16,137 nt of DNA, taken from contig CAYRIZ010000049.1 of NCBI GenBank assembly GCA_964424565.1, forward strand, positions 1 to 16,137, written 5' to 3'. Source of the DNA: Avisuccinivibrio sp964424565. Its GTDB lineage: Bacteria > Pseudomonadota > Gammaproteobacteria > Enterobacterales > Succinivibrionaceae. A program made the position numbers and the translations under genes. Positions 6,018 to 13,021 of this stretch are shown here, one piece after another. The stretch's first letter is position 1; each line of letters opens with the position of its first letter. The notes below the pieces were generated by a model. It made no database searches. It saw nothing but the letters and a program-made list of their open reading frames with translations, and had not been told where the DNA came from.

Positions 6018-7937
6018 ATGCCGCCCAGAATTGATGAATACACCGGTGCCTCCATTGAGGTGCTGGAGGGGCTGGAACCGGTACGCCGGCGCCCGGGTAT
6101 GTACACAGACACCCAGAACCCCAATCACCTGGCCATGGAGGTCATAGACAACTCTGTAGATGAAGCCCTGGCCGGAGTATGTACCACCATCAAGGTCACC
6201 CTGTATGCAGACAATTCCCTGGAAGTGGCGGATGACGGACGCGGTATGCCGGTGGATCTGCATCCGGTGGAAAAGGTGCCGGCCATTGAGCTGATTTTCG
6301 GCCGGCTGCATGCCGGCGGCAAGTTCTCCTCCGGCAACTATAAATTCTCCGGCGGCCTGCACGGCGTGGGCGTGAGTGTGGTCAATGCTCTCTCCCAGCG
6401 CCTGGAGGCCAGGGTCAAACGCGGCGGGCAGGAGTACTTTATAGCCTATGCCGACGGCGAGAAGGCCGAGGAGCTGCAGGTGATCGGCCCCTGTGCCAAA
6501 AATGCTCACGGCAGCTGTGTGCGCTTCTGGCCCAATGCCAAATATTTTGATTCCCCCAAATTTGCCGCCCGCAGGCTGGCGCACCTGCTCAAGGCCAAGG
6601 CCGTGCTCTGCCCCGGGCTTAAGGTCAGCTTCTGCAATGAAGAAGAGGGCACTGAGGAAACCTGGTGTTATCAGGGACAGCTGGATGAGTATTTAAAGCA
6701 AAATCAGCCTGCAGGACCGGTGTGTCCTGATCAGCCTTACACCTGCACAGTGCAGGAGCAGGACAGCGAGGTGTCCTGGGCCGTGCAGTGGCTGGGGGAC
6801 AGCGGGAGCGGGGCGGAGCCTTTTCGCGAGAGTTTTGTCAATCTCATTCCCACTCCTGAAGGCGGCACGCATGTCAACGGTTTCCGCCAGGGCCTGATCA
6901 TTGCCATGCGCGAGTTTTGTGAGCTGCATTCCCTGCTGCCGCGCAATTTAAAACTCACGGCCGATGACATCTGGGCCGGCTGCTCCTTTGTGCTGGCCGT
7001 CAAAATTCCCGATCCGCAGTTTGCCGGCCAGACCAAGGAAAAGCTCTCCTCCCGGCACTGTGCCTCCCTGGTGGAAAACATAGTCAAGGATCGCTTTGCC
7101 CTGTTTTTAAATGCCGATACAGAAACAGGCAAACGCCTGGCCGCCCAGGTCATAGCTGCCGCCCGCGGCCGGGAAAGTGCCGCCAGGGTGGTGGAGCGCA
7201 AAAAGCTGGTGCGCGGCCCGCAGCTGCCGGGCAAGCTGGTGGACTGCACTTCCACCGATCCGCTGCGCGGTGAGCTCTTTATAGTGGAGGGCGATTCCGC
7301 CGGCGGCTCAGCCCGGCAGGCCCGCGATGCCTCCTATCAGGCCATATTGCCCCTGCGCGGCAAGATTTTAAATACCTGGGAAGTGTCTGCCGCCACGGCG
7401 CTGGGCTCAGATGAGATCAGGGCCATATCCGTGGCCATGGGACTGGAGCCGGACAATGACGATTTAAGCCGGCTGCGCTACAACAAGATTTGTATTCTGG
7501 CCGACGCCGACTCCGACGGCCTGCACATAGGCACCCTGCTGTGCGCGCTGTTCGTGCGCCACTTCCCGCAGCTGGTCCGCACCGGCCATGTCTATGTGGC
7601 CTGTCCGCCGCTGTACCGTATAGACTGCGGCAAAATCAAGGAATATGCCCTGGATGATGAGGAGCTGGGACTTAAGCTCAAACAGCTCAAACGCCGCGGG
7701 CACAAACAGGACAGCATCAAAATTCAGCGCTTTAAGGGCCTGGGTGAAATGAACCCGCTGCAGCTGCGGGAAACCACGCTGGATCCTGCTTCCCGCCGCC
7801 TGATGCAGCTGACGCTGGATGACAGCAATGAAGAGCAGGCCAGGGCGCTGCTGGATATGCTTTTGTCCAAAAAAAGGGCAGCCGACCGCCGGCAGTGGCT
7901 GGAGGAAAACGGCGATAAGGCCGAGCTGCTGGATTAA
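6018..7937 (+). CDS. parE: DNA topoisomerase IV subunit B (ParE)
   Basis: This is the ATPase subunit of topoisomerase IV, which with ParC unlinks daughter chromosomes. It is 639 residues from ATG 6018 (E. coli about 630). The GHKL ATPase domain shows catalytic Glu41 and Asn45 in an E-V-I-D-N-S-V-D-E-A block, D72-D-G-R-G and an HGVG loop near residue 115. A transducer domain follows, then a TOPRIM domain with Glu424 in V-E-G-D-S-A-G-G and the metal aspartates D496-x-D498-x-D500. The RFKGLGEMN-type motif near the C-terminus fits ParE rather than GyrB, as does the absence of a GyrB-type insert. An in-frame GTG at 5976 would add 14 residues, but ATG 6018 has AAGAAG 7 nt upstream and fits the family start better. 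parC is not in the window. Confidence 0.96.
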   Translation: MPPRIDEYTGASIEVLEGLEPVRRRPGMYTDTQNPNHLAMEVIDNSVDEALAGVCTTIKVTLYADNSLEVADDGRGMPVDLHPVEKVPAIELIFGRLHAGGKFSSGNYKFSGGLHGVGVSVVNALSQRLEARVKRGGQEYFIAYADGEKAEELQVIGPCAKNAHGSCVRFWPNAKYFDSPKFAARRLAHLLKAKAVLCPGLKVSFCNEEEGTEETWCYQGQLDEYLKQNQPAGPVCPDQPYTCTVQEQDSEVSWAVQWLGDSGSGAEPFRESFVNLIPTPEGGTHVNGFRQGLIIAMREFCELHSLLPRNLKLTADDIWAGCSFVLAVKIPDPQFAGQTKEKLSSRHCASLVENIVKDRFALFLNADTETGKRLAAQVIAAARGRESAARVVERKKLVRGPQLPGKLVDCTSTDPLRGELFIVEGDSAGGSARQARDASYQAILPLRGKILNTWEVSAATALGSDEIRAISVAMGLEPDNDDLSRLRYNKICILADADSDGLHIGTLLCALFVRHFPQLVRTGHVYVACPPLYRIDCGKIKEYALDDEELGLKLKQLKRRGHKQDSIKIQRFKGLGEMNPLQLRETTLDPASRRLMQLTLDDSNEEQARALLDMLLSKKRAADRRQWLEENGDKAELLD

Positions 7938-7943
7938 GCGCCG

Positions 7944-7972
7944 CTCTGCCGCCAAAACACGCTGCGGCAGGG
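7944..7972 (+). other. Hairpin after parE, no U-tract
   Basis: CTCTGCCGC (7944-7952) pairs with GCGGCAGGG (7964-7972), 9 bp with one G-U pair, beginning 7 bases after the parE stop. The following bases are CAAAATCC, so it lacks the U-run of an intrinsic terminator. It may still end or protect the parE message. Confidence 0.4.
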
Positions 7973-8038
7973 CAAAATCCCGCTGTTTTGTCACAGATTT
8001 TACGGTTCCGCTCTGCGCAAAATGTCCCTTTTTTAGTG

Positions 8039-8044
8039 TATAAT
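8039..8044 (+). promoter_or_regulatory. Phosphorylase promoter -10 (TATAAT)
   Basis: A perfect TATAAT preceded directly by TG lies about 120 bases before the phosphorylase start, implying a long leader. The -35 region is poor. A second possible start lies nearer the gene, around TTGATA (8070-8075) and TTATAC (8088-8093), but the spacing is not standard. Confidence 0.4.
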
Positions 8045-8064
8045 TAACGGAAATTTTTGTGGGT

Positions 8065-8087
8065 ATTTTTTGATACAATCAAAAAAT
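8065..8087. promoter_or_regulatory. Perfect palindrome, possible operator for the phosphorylase gene
   Basis: Two 10-bp arms, ATTTTTTGAT (8065-8074) and ATCAAAAAAT (8078-8087), flank a 3-bp centre (ACA). It lies just downstream of the TATAAT, where a bound repressor would block transcription. The binding protein is not recognised. Confidence 0.4.
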
Positions 8088-8106
8088 TATACTTGATATC
8101 TCTAAA

Positions 8107-8145
8107 TTGGCCAGACTGAAAGCTTCAATTGACTGAAGCTGCCAA
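8107..8145 (+). promoter_or_regulatory. Leader stem-loop next to the phosphorylase ribosome binding site
   Basis: A 7-bp hairpin AGCTTCA/TGAAGCT (8121-8127 and 8134-8140) stacks directly on a 5-bp outer stem TTGGC/GCCAA (8107-8111 and 8141-8145), with nine unpaired bases on the 5' side. It ends 4 bases before the GGGAGGA Shine-Dalgarno (8150-8156). It may modulate translation or message stability. No known riboswitch signature is seen. Confidence 0.4.
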
Positions 8146-8159
8146 CTGTGGGAGGAAAC

Positions 8160-10706
8160 ATGGCCGTAAAAAAACAAAAGACTGTCACCAAGACTGCAGC
8201 TGCCAAGGAAAGCAAGGTAAAGCAGACTGCAGCTGCCGGGGCAGTGGAGCCGAACTGGCATCCCAGTGTTGAGGAGCTCAAGGAGAGCATTGTTCATCAT
8301 CTGCGCTGCACCATCGGCACTTCAACCATTAAAGCCAGCCGTCTTGCCTGGTGGCAGGCTGTAGTAGCTGCGGTAAATGAGCTGATCTTTGATCGTCTGA
8401 CCCAGACGCAGTATACCCACTCGCAGAAAGATACCCGTGCCATCAGCTATCTGTCAGCCGAATTCCTGATGGGCAGACTGACGGTCAACAATCTGTGCAA
8501 TCTGGAAATTTATCAGACCGCCAAGGAAGCCCTGGCTGCCTTAAATCAGGATATCAATGAGATCTGCGATGAAGAGCCGGACATGGCTCTGGGCAACGGC
8601 GGCCTGGGTCGTCTGGCGGCCTGCTACATCGACTCTCTGGCCACTTTGGACTATCCTTCCATAGGCTATGGCATCCACTACGAAAACGGTCTGTTCCGCC
8701 AGGAAATCCGCGGCGGCCGTCAGGTGGAGCGTCCCGACAGCTGGCGTGAATACGGCTGCCCCTGGGAAGTCTGCCGTCCTGAATCCGTACAGAATATTCC
8801 CATTGGCGGTTATGTGGAAACTCAGCACGGCCCCGATGACAGCATCCGCAAGGTCTGGCACCCGGCTCATGTCATCAAAGGTGTGCCCTGGGATATCCCT
8901 GTAGTGGGCTTCCGCGCTTCTTCCGTGACCGTGCTGCGTCTGTGGGAGAGCCGCGCCACCGAGCAGTTTGACTGGGACGTGTTCAATGCCGGCGGTTATG
9001 TGGACGCTCAGGAAGAAAAGTCCGCAGCCGAAGCCATCTCCAAGGTGCTGTACCCCAATGACTCCACCGAAGCCGGCAAGATGCTGCGTCTGACCCAGCA
9101 GTACTTCTTCTGCGCCTGCTCCCTGCGTGATATCCTGCGCCGCTACAACCGCGCCCATCACCACGACTACAGCGATTTTGCCAACAAGATCGCCGTGCAG
9201 CTCAATGACACCCATCCGGCCATAGCCATTCCTGAGCTGATGCGTCTGCTCATAGATGAAGAGGGCCTGTCCTGGGACAATGCCTGGAAGATCGTGACTT
9301 CAGTCTTTGCCTACACCAATCACACTCTGCTGCCTGAGGCTCTGGAGAAGTGGCCGGTGTACCTGTTTGAGAAGCTGCTGCCGCGTCACCTGGAGATCAT
9401 CTACGAGATCAACCACCGCTTCTTAAACGGTGAAGTAGAGCAGATGTGGCCTGGCGACAATGACAAGAAGGCCAAGCTCTCCATTATTGAGGAAGGCATG
9501 GTCAAGAAGGTGCGCATGGCCAATCTGTGCGTGATCGCTTCCCACAAAGTCAACGGTGTGGCCGAGATTCACTCCAAGCTGGTCAAGACCGACCTCTTCC
9601 CTGAATTTGATGCCATATGGCCGAACAAGTTCTGCAATGTGACCAATGGTGTGACTCCGCGCCGCTGGCTGCTGGCCTGCAACCCTGAACTGGCTGCCCT
9701 CTACAATGAGGTATCCGGTCCGGACTGGCCGCTGCACCTGGAACAGTGCTCCGCCCTGCGTGCCTATGCCGATGATCCTGCTTATCAGAAGCGCTTCATG
9801 GACATCAAGCGTCACAACAAGGAACAGCTGGCCGCCGAGATCAAGAAGCTCTGCCAGATCGAGGTTTCCCCTGAAGCCATATTCGACGTACAGGTCAAGC
9901 GTCTGCACGAGTACAAGCGTCAGCACTTAAATCTGCTGTACATCATTCACCTCTACCGCAAGCTGCTGTCCGATCCTACTTTGAAGATCGTGCCGCAGGT
10001 GTTCATCTTCGGTGCCAAGGCTGCTCCGGCCTATACCCTGGCCAAGGACATTATTTACGCCATCAATGCTGTAGCCGAGCGCATCAACAACGATCACCGC
10101 ATCCACGATCAGCTCAAGGTGGTGTTCCTGCCCAACTACCGCGTCAGCCTGGCCGAGAAGATCATCCCGGCTGCCGATATTTCCGAGCAGATCTCCACTG
10201 CCGGCTATGAGGCCTCCGGTACTTCCAACATGAAGTTCTCCATCAATGGTGCTCTGACCCTGGGAACCATGGACGGTGCCAATATTGAGATCGTGGCTGA
10301 AGCCGGTGCCGACAACAACTTCATCTTCGGTCTCAGCGTAGATGAAGTGCATCAGCTCAAGGCCTCAGGTTACAACCCGTGGAATTACTACAATTCCAAC
10401 CCTGATCTGCGTGCCGTGCTGGATTGGCTGGACAGCGACTACTTCACTCCTGGTGAACCCGGTGCGCTCTCCTCCATCAAGCGCTCTCTGCTGGAAGGCG
10501 GCGATCCTTTCCTGGTACTGGCTGACTTTGACAGCTACTGCCGCGCTCATGCCAGAGTGGAGCAGATGTATCAGGACAAGTCCCGCTGGGCCAAGGCTGC
10601 CATCATCAATTCCGCTTCCATGGGCAAGTTCAGCTCTGACCGCTCCATTGAGGATTATGCCCGCGACATTTGGAATCTGAAGAACTGCTTTATAGCCGAG
10701 GAATAA
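8160..10706 (+). CDS. glgP: Glycogen/maltodextrin (alpha-glucan) phosphorylase
   Basis: The 848-residue cytosolic enzyme should release glucose 1-phosphate from alpha-1,4-glucans using phosphate and pyridoxal phosphate. The PLP lysine is Lys692 in the E-A-S-G-T-S-N-M-K signature. GNGGLGRLAAC, the LNDTHP loop, NGVTPRRW and KRLHEYKRQHLN are all present. By eye many stretches are nearer E. coli MalP than GlgP, so maltodextrin is a plausible substrate; the glgP symbol is a family label. ATG 8160 is chosen because GGGAGGA lies 4 nt upstream; the in-frame GTG at 8148 overlaps that site. The N-terminus carries about 23 extra Lys/Ala-rich residues compared with E. coli GlgP. Codons favour CGT and AAG more than the neighbours do, suggesting high expression. 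It is a single-gene unit with its own promoter and terminator. Confidence 0.93.
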   Translation: MAVKKQKTVTKTAAAKESKVKQTAAAGAVEPNWHPSVEELKESIVHHLRCTIGTSTIKASRLAWWQAVVAAVNELIFDRLTQTQYTHSQKDTRAISYLSAEFLMGRLTVNNLCNLEIYQTAKEALAALNQDINEICDEEPDMALGNGGLGRLAACYIDSLATLDYPSIGYGIHYENGLFRQEIRGGRQVERPDSWREYGCPWEVCRPESVQNIPIGGYVETQHGPDDSIRKVWHPAHVIKGVPWDIPVVGFRASSVTVLRLWESRATEQFDWDVFNAGGYVDAQEEKSAAEAISKVLYPNDSTEAGKMLRLTQQYFFCACSLRDILRRYNRAHHHDYSDFANKIAVQLNDTHPAIAIPELMRLLIDEEGLSWDNAWKIVTSVFAYTNHTLLPEALEKWPVYLFEKLLPRHLEIIYEINHRFLNGEVEQMWPGDNDKKAKLSIIEEGMVKKVRMANLCVIASHKVNGVAEIHSKLVKTDLFPEFDAIWPNKFCNVTNGVTPRRWLLACNPELAALYNEVSGPDWPLHLEQCSALRAYADDPAYQKRFMDIKRHNKEQLAAEIKKLCQIEVSPEAIFDVQVKRLHEYKRQHLNLLYIIHLYRKLLSDPTLKIVPQVFIFGAKAAPAYTLAKDIIYAINAVAERINNDHRIHDQLKVVFLPNYRVSLAEKIIPAADISEQISTAGYEASGTSNMKFSINGALTLGTMDGANIEIVAEAGADNNFIFGLSVDEVHQLKASGYNPWNYYNSNPDLRAVLDWLDSDYFTPGEPGALSSIKRSLLEGGDPFLVLADFDSYCRAHARVEQMYQDKSRWAKAAIINSASMGKFSSDRSIEDYARDIWNLKNCFIAEE
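8191..8237 (+). repeat. Direct 14-bp repeat in the phosphorylase N-terminal extension
   Basis: AGACTGCAGCTGCC occurs at 8191-8204 and 8224-8237, exactly 11 codons apart. It encodes two KTAAA/QTAAA segments of the lysine/alanine-rich tail. It looks like an in-frame duplication that lengthened the N-terminus. Confidence 0.6.
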
Positions 10707-10716
10707 TTCGCGCTGA

Positions 10717-10735
10717 GATCCTGCTCTGCAGGATC
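10717..10735 (+). other. Hairpin after the phosphorylase stop
   Basis: GATCCTGC (10717-10724) pairs perfectly with GCAGGATC (10728-10735) around a 3-nt loop. It lies 10 bases after the stop and just before the true terminator. It has no U-tract and probably protects the 3' end. Confidence 0.5.
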
Positions 10736-10749
10736 AATAAAGACAGTTA

Positions 10750-10786
10750 AAAACAGGGCTCTGCTTCGGCAGGGCCTTTTGTTTTT
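10750..10786 (+). terminator. Strong intrinsic terminator of the phosphorylase gene
   Basis: GGCTCTGC (10757-10764) and GCAGGGCC (10769-10776) form an 8-bp stem with one G-U pair and a UUCG tetraloop. It is preceded by an A-run and followed by TTTTGTTTTT (10777-10786). The sequence between here and the rhodanese stop (10787-10997) holds no supported gene. Confidence 0.88.
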
Positions 10787-10942
10787 GGGGTAAGGTAAAG
10801 CTGCAGCAACACTGACCACACCATCAGGGGAGAGAGGTAAATCACATGCCGGTGGACGACGCTCCGAGCTGAAAAGGAATTTGCTGCCTTTGCCTGGCGG
10901 CGGGTTCTGGCGCTGAGAAGAGGAATAATTATCGATTGAGCT

Positions 10943-10966
10943 ACAGGCGGCAGCGCAGCCGCCTGT
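10943..10966 (-). other. Hairpin downstream of the rhodanese gene, no U-tract
   Basis: ACAGGCGGC (10943-10951) pairs perfectly with GCCGCCTGT (10958-10966), loop of 6. It lies about 30 bases beyond the rhodanese stop on the minus strand. Neither strand has a T-run after it, so it is a likely 3'-end stabiliser for the hldE-rhodanese message rather than a proven terminator. Confidence 0.4.
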
Positions 10967-10997
10967 GTTAGGTCTGAAGCAGGAGGCAGGGAGCTGT

Positions 10998-11426
10998 TTA
11001 GTCCTCACCCACCAGGCCAAACTGCCAGGTGAGCACGCCGCCGAAATTCATTACATGGCGGTAGCCGTTTCTGACCAGCAGCTGTCCTGCCTTGACGGCC
11101 CGGCGGCCGGAGCGGCAGTAAAGCAGTATGGGGGTATCCACTGAGGGTACCTGCGGCAGCAGTTCTTTTTCCCTGAGCTCTTCAACCGGGATATTGATCG
11201 CCCCGGCTATGTGGCCCTGCGCAAATTCCTCCGGGGTGCGGACATCTATCAGGACCAGATCGCCGCCCTGCTCCAGCAGGGCATCGGCCACATTCTGTGA
11301 GATCTCGCTGTACCCCTCAGGCATAACAAAATTCTGCAGCAGGTCGGCCGGATCGGCCAGCGCAAAAGATGGAAACATGAATAATCCTATGAGGGCTGAA
11401 ATAGTGAGTTTGAGACGGTGCAGCAC
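10998..11426 (-). CDS. Exported single-domain rhodanese
   Basis: The 142-residue protein has a Sec signal peptide (positive start, hydrophobic 7-20, F-A-L-A cleavage before Asp25) and so should act in the periplasm. A single rhodanese domain follows, with the D61-V-R entry, the GHIAGAINIP stretch and active-site Cys104 in the loop C-R-S-G-R-R. Sulfurtransferase or sulfur-carrier activity is expected, as in PspE-type proteins; the acceptor is unknown. The start is GTG (11426-11424). Its Shine-Dalgarno AAGGAG lies in the last codons of hldE, and the hldE stop sits just two bases before the GTG, so translation is coupled to hldE. An ATG shifted by two bases gives a different, meaningless frame. 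The pairing with an LPS-sugar gene is unexpected. Confidence 0.85.
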   Translation of the reverse strand: MLHRLKLTISALIGLFMFPSFALADPADLLQNFVMPEGYSEISQNVADALLEQGGDLVLIDVRTPEEFAQGHIAGAINIPVEELREKELLPQVPSVDTPILLYCRSGRRAVKAGQLLVRNGYRHVMNFGGVLTWQFGLVGED

Positions 11427-11428
11427 AT

Positions 11429-12853
11429 TCAGCGCTCCTTAATCCTGTTGACTATGGAGGTGGTGGAGAAACCAGGCGTAAAAGGCAGGATCACCACCCG
11501 GCCGCCTGCGGCCTGTACTTCCTCATGACCGGCAATTTCCTCCACCTTATAGTCGCCGCCCTTGACCAGAATATCAGGCAGGACTTCGGAGATCAGGCGC
11601 TGCGGAGTTTCCTCATCAAAAGGCACCACCAGATCCACGCAGGACAGAGCCGCCAGCAGAGCCATACGGTTCTCCTCCGGCACTATGGGCCGGGACGGAC
11701 CTTTGAGCTGTTTTACTGAACTGTCGGAATTGACCGCCACGATCAGCACATCACCCAGATCCCGGGCCTGCTGCAGATAATCCACATGCCCCTGATGCAG
11801 CAGATCAAAGCAGCCGTTGGTCATTACTATGCGTTTGCCCCGGGATTTGAGCTGCCGGACTATATTCAGCAGCTCCTGCTGCGTGACCACGCCGCCCAAT
11901 TTGTTGTGCTGACCTGAGAGTTCTTCATTGATTTCCTCAGGGGAGGCAGTGGAGGTACCGAGTTTGCCCACTACTATGCCGGCTGCGGTGTTGGCAATTT
12001 CGCAGGCGGCCTGCAGGGACAGTCCGGTGGCCAGACAGGCGGCCACGGCGGCAATCACGGTGTCGCCGGCACCGGTGACGTCATAAACTTCACGGGCGCG
12101 GGTGGGCAGATGCACCGGCTCCATACCCGGGCGGATCAGCGACATGCCTTCTTCCGAGCGGGTGACCAGCAGGGCGGTGAGCTCGTAATCGGCTATCATC
12201 TTCAGGGCTTTTTTGACCAGATCTTCCTCATCTGCCACCTTGCCGGCCACGGCTTCAAATTCAGAGAGATTGGGCGTGAGCAGGTAGGCGCCGCGATAGC
12301 GGTCGAAATCAGTACCCTTGGGATCGATCAGCACCGGGATTTCTCTATCATGAGCTGCCTTGATGATCTGCCGGATCGAGCTTAAGGCGCCCTTGCCGTA
12401 ATCCGAGCAGATGATCACCCGGCTGTTTCTGATGCTCTGGCGCACAGCCTGCATCATGCGGCCGTGATCTATGCCGGCACCCTGTTCTTCAAAATCCACC
12501 CGCAGCAGCTGCTGATTGCGGCTTAAGATGCGCAGTTTGGTAATGGTGGGAACACTGCTGCTGCTGATAAAGTTGGCAGTGACATTCTTTTCCTCCACCA
12601 GCTGACGCAGTTTGGCGGCGGCATCATCTTCGCCTACGATGCCTACCAGATTGCAGGGGGCACCCAGAGCCGTGATGTTGATGGCCACGTTGGCGGCACC
12701 GCCTACACGATCTTCGTGGTGGCTGATCCTGACTACAGGCACCGGGGCCTCAGGTGAAATACGGCTGCAGGGACCTGACCAGTAGCGGTCCAGCATCACA
12801 TCGCCGATTACAGTAACTAATCCGTCAAAAGCAGGAATGCGGGTAACGGGCAT
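11429..12853 (-). CDS. hldE: Bifunctional D-glycero-beta-D-manno-heptose 7-phosphate kinase / 1-phosphate adenylyltransferase (HldE)
   Basis: The cytosolic enzyme performs two steps toward ADP-heptose for the LPS inner core: phosphorylation of heptose 7-phosphate at C1 and, after GmhB, adenylation of heptose 1-phosphate. Residues 1 to about 320 are a PfkB/ribokinase-type kinase with GDVMLDRYW near the start, GGAANVA at 51-57, and the anion-hole motif G261-A-G-D264. Residues about 340-474 are the nucleotidyltransferase with H353-Q-G-H356 and VKGGDY near 430. At 474 residues it matches E. coli (477). The ATG at 12853 is chosen: it has GGAG about 7 nt upstream, whereas the longer frame's ATG at 12883 lies inside a TATAAT box. 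The rhodanese gene follows immediately. Confidence 0.95.
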   Translation of the reverse strand: MPVTRIPAFDGLVTVIGDVMLDRYWSGPCSRISPEAPVPVVRISHHEDRVGGAANVAINITALGAPCNLVGIVGEDDAAAKLRQLVEEKNVTANFISSSSVPTITKLRILSRNQQLLRVDFEEQGAGIDHGRMMQAVRQSIRNSRVIICSDYGKGALSSIRQIIKAAHDREIPVLIDPKGTDFDRYRGAYLLTPNLSEFEAVAGKVADEEDLVKKALKMIADYELTALLVTRSEEGMSLIRPGMEPVHLPTRAREVYDVTGAGDTVIAAVAACLATGLSLQAACEIANTAAGIVVGKLGTSTASPEEINEELSGQHNKLGGVVTQQELLNIVRQLKSRGKRIVMTNGCFDLLHQGHVDYLQQARDLGDVLIVAVNSDSSVKQLKGPSRPIVPEENRMALLAALSCVDLVVPFDEETPQRLISEVLPDILVKGGDYKVEEIAGHEEVQAAGGRVVILPFTPGFSTTSIVNRIKER

Positions 12854-12881
12854 GACAATTCTCCAATCAATAGCTCTGCTC

Positions 12882-12887
12882 ATTATA
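12882..12887 (-). promoter_or_regulatory. hldE promoter -10 (TATAAT)
   Basis: A perfect TATAAT on the minus strand lies about 30 bases before the chosen hldE ATG. It overlaps an upstream in-frame ATG, which argues that ATG is not the translation start. No clear -35 is seen. Confidence 0.5.
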
Positions 12888-12928
12888 GCGTATATCAGGC
12901 GGTGGGGCCGGCCGCTGAATTTATGCCG

Positions 12929-12944
12929 CCGGCATCTGTGCCGG
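12929..12944. other. Small hairpin between divergent hldE and MFS promoters
   Basis: CCGGCA (12929-12934) pairs with TGCCGG (12939-12944) around TCTG. It lies between the two divergent promoters. It could be a binding site or chance. Confidence 0.2.
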
Positions 12945-12952
12945 GGGCATCT

Positions 12953-12980
12953 TTGTTAGAATAGGCTGGATTGAGATAAT
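12953..12980 (+). promoter_or_regulatory. Promoter of the MFS transporter gene
   Basis: TTGTTA (12953-12958) and GATAAT (12975-12980), 16 bp apart, form a reasonable sigma-70 promoter. It lies about 40 bases before the MFS start codon. Confidence 0.45.
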
Positions 12981-13021
12981 TTTTGTGTTGGGCATAAGAT
13001 TTTCCGGCGCTGCAGCTGCAA

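Noticed and set aside
7980..7995. CRP site before the phosphorylase gene
   Set aside because: Only one half (TCACA at 7991-7995) matches; the partner TGTGA half is absent at the required spacing.
12854..12883. Longer hldE start at 12883
   Set aside because: That ATG lies inside a TATAAT promoter box and lacks a Shine-Dalgarno. ATG 12853 has GGAG upstream and gives the family length.
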